Source: Marinicella rhabdoformis (GTDB taxonomy: Bacteria; Pseudomonadota; Gammaproteobacteria; Xanthomonadales; Marinicellaceae). Taken from it: a stretch of 64,000 nucleotides of DNA. The stretch lies in contig NZ_VTFS01000005.1 in assembly GCF_009671245.1 (NCBI RefSeq), forward strand, positions 1 through 64,000, in the 5' to 3' direction. Shown here piece by piece: positions 1 to 9,884 of this stretch. Under the pieces are notes generated by a model, which was given only the letters and a program-made list of their open reading frames with translations, had not been told where the DNA came from and did no database searches. The translations under genes and the position numbers were made by a program. Numbering within the stretch: the stretch's first letter is position 1; each line of letters starts with the position of its first letter.

Positions 1-109
1 AAAGAGTAGCAAGCTTCATTAATGCTGGACTAACATCCTCAGGCTTATACCACGGAGAGCCTGAGTACTCTTCCCAATCTATTTTTTTGATTCTCTCAAG
101 TACGCTCAT
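1..109 (-). CDS. Hypothetical protein, N-terminus only (cut by window edge)
   Basis: An ATG at 109 on the minus strand opens a frame that continues without a stop to the window edge, giving about 36 residues starting MSVLERIKKIDWEEYSG. GGAAAG lies just before the ATG as a possible ribosome binding site. The segment is rich in charged and aromatic residues and shows no signal peptide. I do not recognise a family from this fragment. The upstream side is AT-rich and could hold its promoter. Calling it a gene rests on the open frame and the plausible start only. Confidence 0.55.
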   Translation of the reverse strand, partial: MSVLERIKKIDWEEYSGSPWYKPEDVSPALMKLATL

Positions 110-459
110 ACTTTCCAATGAAACTTAACAATTTATTAAACACACATCTTATACTATTAACAAAGGTGAAATGCTTCAATTTTGCTTATTATTTGGGCTT
201 TTTAGTCAATAATTTAGCTTATACTCACAAATTTATAGATTTAATTCGCTTAAATCATGATAAATAAGCATACATGCGCCAATATCAGACATATTCTTGA
301 TAACAAGGCGCATACATGTACATGAAGTTGCTACACCAAGTGAGGGTGAAAATTAAATTCCTTCATAACAGTATTGAGTCACAAAAGCCCAGAAATCACC
401 ATGGTTTATACCCATGTGGTCAAAGAACTGAGCGAAAAGAACCAATTCAGTCCTCTAAA
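110..459. other. Gene-free AT-rich stretch with an imperfect inverted repeat
   Basis: No supported gene lies here. A plus-strand frame starting at 316 runs antisense into the next gene and has no recognisable content. An imperfect 12-base inverted repeat (CATACATGCGCC at 269-280 against GGCGCATACATG at 307-318, two mismatches) could form a hairpin with a 26-base loop. The stretch probably holds the promoter of the gene cut at the left edge, but no convincing hexamer pair was found. Confidence 0.4.
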
Positions 460-912
460 TTATTTGTCATAATTAAAAAAATCGTTAAGCAAGGGCTCAT
501 TCAACTTGATGATTTTTATTACTTCGCCAGATTCTTCATAAGCGCTGTCATCTACCAAGAATGCTTGATCAGAACTGAATAACAGGGCGTAATAATTTGA
601 CTTTGTGTTCAGCAATAGGCCGCTGGCATCACACATCGCCGAACATTTAAAGTGCTTTGAAATTTTTTGAGTCCAATTCAAAATCAATGCCATGTCATTT
701 TTCTGACTGACATACACAGAAAGTCCGTATTTTAGTGTAGTCGGTATGTCTTCATTCACTTGGTAGTGCATGATAGGCAGCGTGTTTGGTGCGTTCTCCC
801 AACCGTTGATGCCATCATAAATCAAAAAGGCATCTTCACAAGGCAAGACCTCAATTAAAAATTGCTTGAGCTTTTCTTGACTGATGGGTTTGTCGAAAAT
901 GATGTCCATCAA
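460..912 (-). CDS. Hypothetical protein (150 aa)
   Basis: I recognise no family in this protein. It has no signal peptide or membrane segment and looks cytoplasmic, with alternating hydrophobic and polar stretches typical of a small alpha/beta fold. Its ATG overlaps the stop of the upstream DUF1287 gene as ATGA (909-912), so it is probably translated by coupling and is the last gene of the run from the ferredoxin reductase-like gene. A second ATG follows directly, so the start could be one codon later. The overlap is the best evidence that it is real. Confidence 0.65.
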   Translation of the reverse strand: MMDIIFDKPISQEKLKQFLIEVLPCEDAFLIYDGINGWENAPNTLPIMHYQVNEDIPTTLKYGLSVYVSQKNDMALILNWTQKISKHFKCSAMCDASGLLLNTKSNYYALLFSSDQAFLVDDSAYEESGEVIKIIKLNEPLLNDFFNYDK

Positions 913-1484
913 TAACGATAATGCCCAGTAATCTTGGCAGCGAACAGCATGTCATCAAGTTTCGGGCCTAAGCCGATGTTGTGGACAATCATGGGGTTGC
1001 CTGTTTGTGGGTGTTTTTTGTCTGTGACGATGCCGATGTGGGGCAAGTTATTCGGTAGCATCCATGTAACCAAATCGCCCGATTGATAGTCTTTGGCCTG
1101 ATCGCTGATGGCTAAGGACTGACCTTTGCGAGTAAAGAATGCCCTTAAATTGGGTACCCGACGGTGGTCTATGTTGGTGTCTGTTTTTGACAGACCCCAA
1201 ATGCGTTTTGAAGGGTAGGCATCAAAATTGGCTTTCATGTCTTCATGAACCAATTGTTGTAAATCGATACCCAATTTTCTGTATGAACGTATCACCACAT
1301 CAGTACAAACGCCAATCTCTGCCGGCACATCGCCATTGGGATAGGCTATTGATACGTATTTTCCATCGTAGCGGACTTGGTGGTTGGTGCGTTCCAATGC
1401 GGCTTTAACAAGCAATTCTGAATCAGTTGCTGCATGGACTGTGCCAATCCAAATTAATATAAGCCATATCAACCAACCCTTCAT
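909..1484 (-). CDS. DUF1287 family secreted protein
   Basis: A secreted DUF1287-type protein of about 191 residues. It begins with a signal peptide (MKGWLIWLILIWIGTVHA) and then carries the family's conserved features: EIGVCTDVVIRSYRKLGIDL with a cysteine, an HRRVPNL segment, GDLVTWMLPNNLPHIGIV, and a C-terminal IVHNIG. This Cys and His pattern is like that of NlpC/P60-type hydrolases, so a cell-wall amidase role is possible, but no function is established for the family. The frame extends upstream to 1601 inside the reductase gene; I chose 1484 because GAGG sits nine bases before it and the signal peptide then starts cleanly. Its stop overlaps the next gene's start. Confidence 0.85.
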   Translation of the reverse strand: MKGWLIWLILIWIGTVHAATDSELLVKAALERTNHQVRYDGKYVSIAYPNGDVPAEIGVCTDVVIRSYRKLGIDLQQLVHEDMKANFDAYPSKRIWGLSKTDTNIDHRRVPNLRAFFTRKGQSLAISDQAKDYQSGDLVTWMLPNNLPHIGIVTDKKHPQTGNPMIVHNIGLGPKLDDMLFAAKITGHYRY

Positions 1485-1489
1485 AAGGC

Positions 1490-2239
1490 TCATCCTCGTG
1501 GCTTGGGGCTGATGTATTTTTCGCGTTTGATTTGTTGCACCGGCAGGCCTTTTTCTTTTAACAGGGCAAAAGCTTCGTCGACCATGTTGGGGTTTCCACA
1601 AAGGTAGGAAATGTCGGTTTCTGGGTCAAAGTTATGCCCGGCCAGATACTGTTGTACATAGCCCTGCTGGTCATTGGCTTTTGGCGTTTCGCGTTGTTTA
1701 CGTGATAAACATGGGATGTAATGGAAATTACTTTCTGCATCGCTCATGGCTTGAAAATCGGTTTCATACAGCAGACCGGTTTCGTCTTGCGCGCCCATGA
1801 TGACATAGACCTCTGAACCTTGTTCTAAACGTTCTTTAATGATGTTGAGCATCGCACGGTAGGGTGTGACACCTGTGCCTGTGGCAATCATGAAATAGCG
1901 CTGATGCCGTTCAGGTAGCAAACAAAAACGGCCGAATGGCCCGCTGGCTTCCAAGGTATCACCTGCTTTCATGCCAGATAAAGCACCTGTGGCCAAGCCA
2001 CCCTCGACCCAAGAAACGGCCATGCTGATTTCTTTTTTGACCATTTTCTCTTGTTCAAAAATATCAGCAATAGAATAACTGCGGAAAGTTTCTTTGCCAT
2101 CGGCTTGGGTGAAATGCAATCGGACAAATTGTCCTGCTTGGGCTTCAAAAGGCACATCTGATTCAACAGAAAAGCTGATGTGAACCGTGTTGTCATTCAA
2201 TGCTTGGCTGCCTTGGTAGGTCAATGTCAGTGGCGTCAT
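1490..2239 (-). CDS. Ferredoxin--NADP reductase-like flavoprotein
   Basis: An FAD- and NAD(P)-binding oxidoreductase of about 249 residues, likely moving electrons between NAD(P)H and a small redox protein in the cytoplasm. The FAD domain has the FRSYSIA motif (RxYS type, near residue 53) and GPFGRF. The pyridine nucleotide domain has ATGTGVTPYRAML and, near the end, YLCGNPNMVDEAF. The frame runs upstream to 2329 through a 12-base tandem repeat that encodes a meaningless NSIY repeat, so I place the start at the ATG at 2239 (MTPLTLTYQG). It heads a three-gene run with DUF1287 five bases downstream. The partner is unknown; it could equally serve as a flavodoxin reductase. Confidence 0.85.
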   Translation of the reverse strand: MTPLTLTYQGSQALNDNTVHISFSVESDVPFEAQAGQFVRLHFTQADGKETFRSYSIADIFEQEKMVKKEISMAVSWVEGGLATGALSGMKAGDTLEASGPFGRFCLLPERHQRYFMIATGTGVTPYRAMLNIIKERLEQGSEVYVIMGAQDETGLLYETDFQAMSDAESNFHYIPCLSRKQRETPKANDQQGYVQQYLAGHNFDPETDISYLCGNPNMVDEAFALLKEKGLPVQQIKREKYISPKPRG

Positions 2240-2286
2240 GGTCGAAGTAGGTTTTAAAGCTTCATTATCACGATGCGCCCCTAAAA

Positions 2287-2318
2287 TGTAAATGGAATTG
2301 TAAATGGAATTGTAAATG
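2287..2318. repeat. 12-bp tandem direct repeat, 2.7 copies
   Basis: TGTAAATGGAAT occurs at 2287-2298 and 2299-2310, followed by a partial copy (TGTAAATG) at 2311-2318. It lies between the divergent reductase (start 2239) and glycosyltransferase (start 2358) genes. A period of 12 is not a whole helical turn, so both slippage and a regulator-binding array are possible. The last ATG of the array (2316) is in frame with the glycosyltransferase, but I do not think it is its start. Confidence 0.85.
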
Positions 2319-2357
2319 CCTCTTGGCATTCAAACAGAATTACCAGATAATCCATCC

Positions 2358-3377
2358 ATGAAACATATTTTGTTTGTCGACAGCACCTACCCCAAACCTT
2401 ATGACTTTGACACCTTGGCTCAGCAGGCCATGGGCGGCACCGAGTCCAGTATTTTAAGGACCGCTGAAATTTTACAAAAACAAGGGCATCAAGTGGCCAT
2501 TTGTCAGCATGCACGTAAACAAGTCGTCGAACAACAGCAGATAACTTTCCACAGTACAGCATCATGCCAAACCGAAACATTCGATCATGTGGTGGTCCTG
2601 CGTAAATTACCGCAACTGATTCAGTACCAACAGCATTTCCCACAAGCACAGTTTTATTTGTGGCTTCACACCTATAAAAACCGTGAGTTTGCACTCAAAC
2701 GTTTGATTAAAACGTCCAAGCCATTCACTGTGATTGGCAATTCAAAAAACCATCAAAAACACCTCGACCAATGTTTACAAGCTGGTTGGTTAGGTAAGCT
2801 GTTTACCCTATGTCGAGCAAAGAACATACAAGTCAAGCATGCTTACAACCCCATCCCCAGTTTTTGGACTGAATTACAAACTACTGATAAAAACTTGAAT
2901 CAAATCATGTTCATCTCGGCTCCAAACAAAGGTTTGACTCAGGTCTTGGCTTATTTTCAAAAGCTTAAACTGGCCTTACCTGATTTGAAATTGTTGGTGG
3001 CCAATCCAGGTTACAGGGAAGACTTTGATGAGCGCTCAGATGGCGTTGAATTTTTAGGCGCATTGCCCCAAAAGGTTTTACTTCAAAAAGTGGCGGAAAG
3101 CCTGTGTGTGTTTTACCCACAGACCAGTTTTGCTGAAACTTTTGGCCTGATTTTTGCCGAAGCGAATGCCGTAGGTACTGCGGTTTTAGCGCATGACATC
3201 GGTTCAGCCAAGGAAATTTTACACCCCAATAATGGATTGATAGATGGGCATGATATAAATGCCATTACTGAACAAATCAAATTGTGGCAGCAGCAATTAC
3301 CTGATGTCAGTTACCGAAGCGAGTTTGATGAAGCTGCTGTTTACAAACAATGGCAAAACATTTTAGCTTTGCCCTAA
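2358..3377 (+). CDS. Glycosyltransferase, GT4-like (GT-B fold)
   Basis: A predicted cytoplasmic or membrane-associated glycosyltransferase of 339 residues using a nucleotide-sugar donor. The N-terminal half opens with MKHILFVDSTYPKP and the glycine-rich QQAMGGTESSILRTAEIL segment typical of GT4 acceptor domains. The C-terminal half has the donor-site region FAETFGLIFAEANAVGTAV followed by GSAKEIL, matching the ExFGLxxxE pattern. The frame opens at 2316, but 2358 gives the normal family start. It stands alone between a divergent gene and a convergent msrB, so the acceptor (LPS, exopolysaccharide or protein) cannot be inferred. Confidence 0.82.
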   Translation: MKHILFVDSTYPKPYDFDTLAQQAMGGTESSILRTAEILQKQGHQVAICQHARKQVVEQQQITFHSTASCQTETFDHVVVLRKLPQLIQYQQHFPQAQFYLWLHTYKNREFALKRLIKTSKPFTVIGNSKNHQKHLDQCLQAGWLGKLFTLCRAKNIQVKHAYNPIPSFWTELQTTDKNLNQIMFISAPNKGLTQVLAYFQKLKLALPDLKLLVANPGYREDFDERSDGVEFLGALPQKVLLQKVAESLCVFYPQTSFAETFGLIFAEANAVGTAVLAHDIGSAKEILHPNNGLIDGHDINAITEQIKLWQQQLPDVSYRSEFDEAAVYKQWQNILALP

Positions 3378-3390
3378 TCTTCAGCCTGAA

Positions 3391-3786
3391 TTAGTCTTCA
3401 GCCTCAAAATTAAGCGACAAAGAATTCACACAATAACGCAAGCCTGTTTCGGTCGGTCCGTCATTGAAAACATGTCCTAAATGTCCTCCGCACTTAGCAC
3501 AGACGATTTCCGTGCGGCGCATGCCATGAGAATCATCGAACACTTCTTTGATTTTTCCTGCTTCTATTTCTTGATCAAAGCTTGGCCAACCACAACCAGC
3601 ATCAAATTTTGAACCGTCGGCAAACAACGCTTCACCACAGGATTTGCAGTGGTAAACACCTTTTTCAAAATGCAGGTTATACTTTCCAGTATGGGGTCGC
3701 TCTGTTCCTTTTTCTGCAATCACATGGTAACTGTCCGCATCCAGCTTTTGTTTCAATTTATCTTTGGTTTCTTGCTTCATAGTCAT
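3391..3786 (-). CDS. msrB: Peptide-methionine (R)-S-oxide reductase
   Basis: MsrB reduces methionine-R-sulfoxide in oxidised proteins with thioredoxin as reductant. The 131-residue length is usual for the single-domain enzyme. Visible marks are two zinc-binding pairs (CKSCG and [10 protein letters not shown]), the CGWPSF segment, and the C-terminal RYCVNSLSL with the catalytic cysteine. No signal peptide is present, so it is cytoplasmic. It follows glmS by seven bases with GAGG before the ATG, so it is likely read with glmUS. It converges with the glycosyltransferase gene, 13 bases away; a short direct repeat (TCTTCAGCCT) spans the junction. Confidence 0.95.
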   Translation of the reverse strand: MTMKQETKDKLKQKLDADSYHVIAEKGTERPHTGKYNLHFEKGVYHCKSCGEALFADGSKFDAGCGWPSFDQEIEAGKIKEVFDDSHGMRRTEIVCAKCGGHLGHVFNDGPTETGLRYCVNSLSLNFEAED

Positions 3787-3793
3787 TTATGCC

Positions 3794-5626
3794 TCACTCT
3801 ACCGTCACAGATTTAGCCAAATTTCGTGGCTGGTCCACATCGGTTCCACGCAATACCGCCACATGGTAAGACAACAATTGCAATGGTACATTGAATACGA
3901 TGGGTGAAGTGAATGAGCCACTGGCATCCAATGTAATCACATGATTCACACGATCGCTCAAACCGTGATCGCTTTTGTGGTCAACAAATACATAGAGCTC
4001 TCCACCACGTGCTCGGACTTCTTCAATATTTGATTTGAGCTTTTCTAATAATTCATCATTAGGGCAAACGGCAATCACTGGCATTTTTTCATCGACTAAT
4101 GCCAGCGGCCCATGTTTCAACTCGCCCGCAGGATAACCTTCGGCATGGATGTATGAAATTTCCTTTAATTTCAAAGCACCTTCCAGTGCTATAGGGTAAT
4201 GTAAGCCTCTGCCCAAAAACAAGGCATTGTCTCTTTTGACAATTTGTTCAGCGATGCCTTTGATTTGATCACTCAATACCAAAGCTTGGTTTATGATGCC
4301 TGGCATGGTGCGAAGCTGTTTCACCAAGCGCTTGCGTTTGGCGGGGTCTTTGTCATGAATTTCCATCATTTTCAATGTGAACAAAGCCATCACTGCCAAT
4401 TGCGTGGTCAATGCTTTTGTCGATGCGACGCCAATTTCAGGTCCTGCGTAGGTCAATAAACAAACATCACTTTCTCGGTCTAAGGTCGAGTTAGCGACAT
4501 TACATACCGCATAAGTGGACAAATACCCAGTGGTTTGGGCATAGCGCAAGGCGGCCAATGAATCGGCCGTTTCACCTGATTGTGAAATGGTTAAGAACAA
4601 GCTGTTTTTGGGAACCACTGGATTCCTGTAGCGGTATTCACTGGCTATTTCAACTTGAGTGGGAATACCAGTAAAAGCCTCTAGCCAATAACGAGCGACC
4701 ATACCTGCATGATAAGAGGTACCACAGGCAATGATGTGAATGTGTTCGACTTGTTGCAGTGTTTGTGCCATCTCTGGTGTGATGAATTCATCACTGACAC
4801 GCCCACCCAACAGCCTGTCTGCTATGGTGTTGGCTACCGCTGTCGGTTGTTCATGAATTTCTTTCAGCATGTAATGGGCATAACCGTCTTTGCTCAAAGC
4901 ATCGGCTGACATTTTTACCGTTTGTATTTCACGCGATACCTGTTGGTCATTGCCGTCATATATCACGTAATCATCAGCGGTTATTTCTACAATGTCACCT
5001 TCTTCTAAATAACAAAACTGGTCAGTCTCATTGATTAAGGCTTGAACATCTGAGGCGACAAAATTTTCTCCTTCACCCATGCCCAGAACCAAGGGGCTGC
5101 CTTTTCTGGCGGCAATGATACGGCCAGGTTCAGACATACACGTAATGGCTACTGCATAGGCACCATCCAATAAACGAATGGCTTTGTGGCTGGCTTGGGC
5201 AAAACTCAGCCCATCACTTTGGTAATCATGTATCAAGTGCACCAAGGTTTCTGTGTCGGTTTCTGATTTGAATTGATACCCTTTGGCAATCAATTGCTCT
5301 CGCAACGGTGCATAATTTTCAATGATGCCATTGTGTACCACGGCTATGGCGTTGTTTGAATCGTGTGGGTGGGCATTGGCCGAAGTGGGCTCTCCATGGG
5401 TGGCCCATCGGGTGTGTCCGATGCCGCTGTGACCTGAAACCGGTTCATCTGCCAACTGCGCTTTGAGCTTGGTTAACTTGCCGGCTTGTTTCTTGATGGT
5501 GATGCCATCGCCTTCTATCACCGCAATGCCTGCTGAATCATAACCACGGTATTCTAAAGTTTGTAAGCCATTGATGATGATGTCAACGACATTGCGCTTG
5601 GCGCTGGCTGCTACTATTCCACACAT
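3794..5626 (-). CDS. glmS: Glutamine--fructose-6-phosphate aminotransferase (isomerizing)
   Basis: GlmS makes glucosamine-6-phosphate from fructose-6-phosphate and glutamine, the committed step to UDP-GlcNAc for peptidoglycan and LPS. The 610-residue length is standard. It starts MCGIVAA with Cys2 as the N-terminal glutaminase nucleophile, followed by the class II amidotransferase domain (about 1-220). Two SIS domains follow (about 285-425 and 455-595), including TISQSGETADSLAALRYA and the HAEGYPAGELKHGP segment. It ends QPRNLAKSVTVE, the conserved tail. It lies one base after glmU, as in enterobacteria, and just before msrB. Confidence 0.98.
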   Translation of the reverse strand: MCGIVAASAKRNVVDIIINGLQTLEYRGYDSAGIAVIEGDGITIKKQAGKLTKLKAQLADEPVSGHSGIGHTRWATHGEPTSANAHPHDSNNAIAVVHNGIIENYAPLREQLIAKGYQFKSETDTETLVHLIHDYQSDGLSFAQASHKAIRLLDGAYAVAITCMSEPGRIIAARKGSPLVLGMGEGENFVASDVQALINETDQFCYLEEGDIVEITADDYVIYDGNDQQVSREIQTVKMSADALSKDGYAHYMLKEIHEQPTAVANTIADRLLGGRVSDEFITPEMAQTLQQVEHIHIIACGTSYHAGMVARYWLEAFTGIPTQVEIASEYRYRNPVVPKNSLFLTISQSGETADSLAALRYAQTTGYLSTYAVCNVANSTLDRESDVCLLTYAGPEIGVASTKALTTQLAVMALFTLKMMEIHDKDPAKRKRLVKQLRTMPGIINQALVLSDQIKGIAEQIVKRDNALFLGRGLHYPIALEGALKLKEISYIHAEGYPAGELKHGPLALVDEKMPVIAVCPNDELLEKLKSNIEEVRARGGELYVFVDHKSDHGLSDRVNHVITLDASGSFTSPIVFNVPLQLLSYHVAVLRGTDVDQPRNLAKSVTVE

Positions 5627-5627
5627 A

Positions 5628-6977
5628 TTATATTTTCTTTGGTTTTTCCCAGTTTGAGATGGTTCTCAGTTTACTTCTTGATAAAGTCAGTTTGTTATCG
5701 GGCGCATCTTTGGTGATGGTAGAGCCTGCACCTATGGTGGCATTTTCACCAATGATCACTGGTGCGACCAACTGGCTGTCAGAACCTATAAAAGCACCGT
5801 CTTTGATGGTGGTTTTGAATTTATTCACACCATCGTAATTACAGGTGATGGTACCTGCACCAATGTTCACTTCCTTACCAATTTCAGCATCACCCAAATA
5901 ACTCAAGTGACTGGCTTTGCTGTTTTGACCCATGGTTGTTTTCTTAGTTTCAACAAAATTGCCTATTTTGCAGCCTTCAGACAACACCGTACCTTGTCGC
6001 AATCGGGCAAAGGGGCCAATCTGACAAGCACCTGTGGTCGTCACACCTTCAAGCACAGAATGCGCTGCCACTTGTGTCCCAGCCACCAATTCGCAATCCT
6101 TAATCACTGAATGCGCTCCTAAGCGAACGCCATCTCCTAACATCACTTCACCTTCAATTAACACACCTTTGTCAACTACCACATCACGACCACAGCGCAG
6201 TTGACCACGAACATCTATAGATTCTGGGTTCATTAAACGCACACCATTTTTCATTAAATCAGTTCTGATTCGTTGTTGAAAAATGGCATCCAATTCCGCC
6301 AATTGAACCATGTCATTAGCCCCTTTAACCGCATCGGAATCAGCCAATACAGCCGCTTTAAATGACTGTTGACTTTCAGCAGCCAAGGCAATTACATCTG
6401 TCAGGTAATATTCACCTTGCTGGTTGTCATTGGACAATTGACTTAACCAGTTTTTCAATTTTTTTGCTGGTGCTTGGATGATGCCGGAATTGATTTCTTT
6501 GACTTGTTTTTCGGCCTCATTGGCATCTTTTTCTTCGACAATAGCAGTAACCCTTTCACCATCACGGATGATGCGACCATATCCTTTTGGATTTTCAAGA
6601 ACTGCGGTCAAAACAAATTGGCTTGCGTCAATGTTAATTAAATCATTGAGTTGCACCAATGGCGCATCTCCATACAATACCAAAACTTGTTCATCATCTT
6701 TAAAAAAGGGTACTGCTTGTTGAACGGCATGCCCAGTACCGAGTTGTTCCTTTTGTTCAGCCCAATTGACCTGCTCTTCAGCTAAATGTGCCTGCAACTG
6801 CTCACCTTGGTGACCAAAAACCATCGTGATTTGAGATGGATTCATAGATTTTGCTAAGTTCAAGACATGATCCACCATGGCAACACCTGCCACGTGATGT
6901 AACACTTTCAGCTTATCTGAACGCATTCGGGTACCTGCACCAGCTGCTAAAATAACGACATGTAAGGAATTGTTCAT
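5628..6977 (-). CDS. glmU: Bifunctional GlcNAc-1-P uridyltransferase / GlcN-1-P acetyltransferase
   Basis: GlmU acetylates glucosamine-1-phosphate and then couples it to UTP to give UDP-GlcNAc. The N-terminal uridyltransferase has VILAAGAGTRMRSDKLKVLH; the usual proline before KVLH is a leucine here. From about residue 245 a left-handed beta-helix carries hexapeptide repeats and the acetyltransferase site (GTITCNYDGVNKFKT). The frame opens at 7025, but 6977 (MNNSLHVVILAAG) gives the usual start and a 449-residue enzyme. It forms an operon with glmS. A TATAAT promoter and an inverted repeat lie upstream, and the atp terminator separates it from atpC. Confidence 0.97.
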   Translation of the reverse strand: MNNSLHVVILAAGAGTRMRSDKLKVLHHVAGVAMVDHVLNLAKSMNPSQITMVFGHQGEQLQAHLAEEQVNWAEQKEQLGTGHAVQQAVPFFKDDEQVLVLYGDAPLVQLNDLINIDASQFVLTAVLENPKGYGRIIRDGERVTAIVEEKDANEAEKQVKEINSGIIQAPAKKLKNWLSQLSNDNQQGEYYLTDVIALAAESQQSFKAAVLADSDAVKGANDMVQLAELDAIFQQRIRTDLMKNGVRLMNPESIDVRGQLRCGRDVVVDKGVLIEGEVMLGDGVRLGAHSVIKDCELVAGTQVAAHSVLEGVTTTGACQIGPFARLRQGTVLSEGCKIGNFVETKKTTMGQNSKASHLSYLGDAEIGKEVNIGAGTITCNYDGVNKFKTTIKDGAFIGSDSQLVAPVIIGENATIGAGSTITKDAPDNKLTLSRSKLRTISNWEKPKKI

Positions 6978-7035
6978 CAAGTGACTCGGGTTAGTAAGGT
7001 TAAATAGGCGTATTAAATGGTTCAATACTAATTAA

Positions 7036-7073
7036 GTTTAGCTATTATAAGTCATTTATATTAAAAGCTAAAC
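7036..7073. promoter_or_regulatory. Perfect 8-bp inverted repeat flanking the glmU promoter (candidate operator)
   Basis: GTTTAGCT (7036-7043) and AGCTAAAC (7066-7073) are exact inverted copies separated by 22 bases. One arm covers the predicted -35 element, the other the expected transcription start of glmU. Arm centres are 30 bases apart, about three helical turns, which suits a dimeric regulator. No regulator gene lies nearby. Regulation by amino-sugar status would make sense for glmUS but is inference. Confidence 0.45.
7044..7072 (-). promoter_or_regulatory. Predicted sigma70 promoter of glmUS
   Basis: On the minus strand a perfect TATAAT (7044-7049) lies 17 bases from TTTAGC (7067-7072). 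The -35 match is weak. Transcription would start near 7037, giving a leader of about 60 bases before glmU at 6977. Confidence 0.5.
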
Positions 7074-7100
7074 CACACTATTTTTTCAAAAAACCAGAAA

Positions 7101-7130
7101 CAAAAAAGCCGACTCAAGGCCGGCTCTTTT
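7101..7130 (-). terminator. Rho-independent terminator of the atp operon
   Basis: On the minus strand AGCCG and CGGCT (7121-7125 and 7107-7111 on the plus strand) form a GC-rich stem closing a nine-base loop, followed by six T. It sits just after atpC and before the glmU promoter, so it separates the two operons. Confidence 0.8.
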
Positions 7131-7148
7131 GATCATTATGACTAACGT

Positions 7149-7571
7149 TTAACGTTTGAGGTTTTTCTTCAATTTAGCCACTGCACTGATTTGAGCCAAT
7201 GCTTTGGCCAAATCTGCTTGTACCATAGCCAGATCTTGCTTTTTGTTGTTGTCTTTCAACAACCTTTCAGCTTCTTCTTTGGCTTGAATCGCAGCCGCTT
7301 CATCAATGTCATCAGCACGCACAGCAGTATCAGCCAAAACTGAAACCAAATTAGGCTGCACTTCCAAGATACCACCAGAAACATAAAAATGTTCTTCAGT
7401 ACCATCGGCTTGGATGACACGAATTTCGCCTGGTTTCAACTGAGTAATCAAGGGTGTATGTTGCGCAGTTATACCCAACTCCCCTTCAATACCACTGGCC
7501 ACAACCATGCTCGCAGAACCATTAAAAATGGCACTTTCTGCACTGACAATATCACACTGAATGTTTGACAT
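7149..7571 (-). CDS. atpC: ATP synthase epsilon subunit
   Basis: The epsilon subunit belongs to the F1 central stalk, couples rotation to the c-ring and can inhibit ATP hydrolysis. The 140-residue protein has the N-terminal beta-sandwich (IQCDIVSAESAIFNG, then GELGITAQHTPLITQLKPG) and a C-terminal helical hairpin rich in Ala, Lys and Glu. It is the last gene of the atp operon, 11 bases after atpD, with a terminator downstream. Confidence 0.97.
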   Translation of the reverse strand: MSNIQCDIVSAESAIFNGSASMVVASGIEGELGITAQHTPLITQLKPGEIRVIQADGTEEHFYVSGGILEVQPNLVSVLADTAVRADDIDEAAAIQAKEEAERLLKDNNKKQDLAMVQADLAKALAQISAVAKLKKNLKR

Positions 7572-7582
7572 AATTATTTACC

Positions 7583-8986
<1,404 letters not shown>

Positions 8987-9850
8987 CTATACAGCAGCTG
9001 CGCCGCTGACAATTTCTGAAATTTCTTGTGTAATGGCAGCTTGTCTGGCTTTGTTATAAACCAACTGCAATTCTTTAATCAAATCTGATGCGTTGTCAGA
9101 TGCTGACTTCATCGCGACCATACGTGCCGCATGCTCTGAAGCCAAGTTCTCTAACACACCTTGGAACACCAATGATTCGATGTATCTGGTAATCAAATGA
9201 TCTAATACGTCTTTGGCACTTGGCTCATATAAGTAGTCCCAATTGTCTTTGCGAGCTACATCTGAATCGTCAGCAGGTAAAGGCAACAATTGATCAACCA
9301 TAGGCTTCTGTGTCATGGTATTAACAAAATCATTAAAGACCAAGTACAAGTGACTGATTTCGCCTGCTTCAAAAGCATCTAACATGACTTTGACAACACC
9401 AATTAATTTAATCAATTCTGGGTTATCTCCCAATGAACTGATGTTGGCTTTCAAATTCACGTCAACATTTTTAAAGAACGATGCCGCCTTGTTACCAATG
9501 GTCACGACATCAACAGCAGAACCTTTGTTTTGCCATTCTTGCATGTGACCGACACACTTTTTGAACAAACCAGAGTTCAAACCACCACATAAACCACGAT
9601 CTGTTGAGATAATGATGTAACCCACACGATCGGCTTCGCCTTCATGTAAGAATGGGTGTTTGTACTCGGGCGTTGCTTCAGCCAAATGACCAATGATTTG
9701 TCTCACCTTACGTGCGTAAGGACGAGATGCATGCATTTGGTCTTGGGCTTTTTTGATCTTGCTCGCTGAAACCATTTCCAGTGCAGTCGTCACTTTACGT
9801 GTCGATTTTACACTTTTGATTTTAGTTACAATTTCGCTACCAACTGCCAT
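8987..9850 (-). CDS. atpG: ATP synthase gamma subunit
   Basis: The rotating central shaft of F1. The 287-residue protein starts [20 protein letters not shown], the conserved N-terminal helix, and ends with the matching C-terminal helix ([19 protein letters not shown]). Between them is the Rossmann-like part with [15 protein letters not shown]. It is 12 bases upstream of atpD and 34 bases downstream of atpA. Confidence 0.97.
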   Translation of the reverse strand: MAVGSEIVTKIKSVKSTRKVTTALEMVSASKIKKAQDQMHASRPYARKVRQIIGHLAEATPEYKHPFLHEGEADRVGYIIISTDRGLCGGLNSGLFKKCVGHMQEWQNKGSAVDVVTIGNKAASFFKNVDVNLKANISSLGDNPELIKLIGVVKVMLDAFEAGEISHLYLVFNDFVNTMTQKPMVDQLLPLPADDSDVARKDNWDYLYEPSAKDVLDHLITRYIESLVFQGVLENLASEHAARMVAMKSASDNASDLIKELQLVYNKARQAAITQEISEIVSGAAAV

Positions 9851-9884
9851 AAGACTACCTTAATTTGCGTGTTTGATTAATGCT

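Noticed and set aside
316..582. Plus-strand frame of 88 codons
   Set aside because: It runs antisense into the better supported gene at 460-912, has no recognisable content and no good ribosome site.
1490..1601. Upstream extension of the DUF1287 protein to 1601
   Set aside because: It would overlap the reductase gene by over 100 bases and hide the signal peptide; the ATG at 1484 has a proper ribosome site.
2281..2694. Minus-strand frame of 137 codons
   Set aside because: It is antisense to the glycosyltransferase gene, and part of it is only the 12-base tandem repeat.
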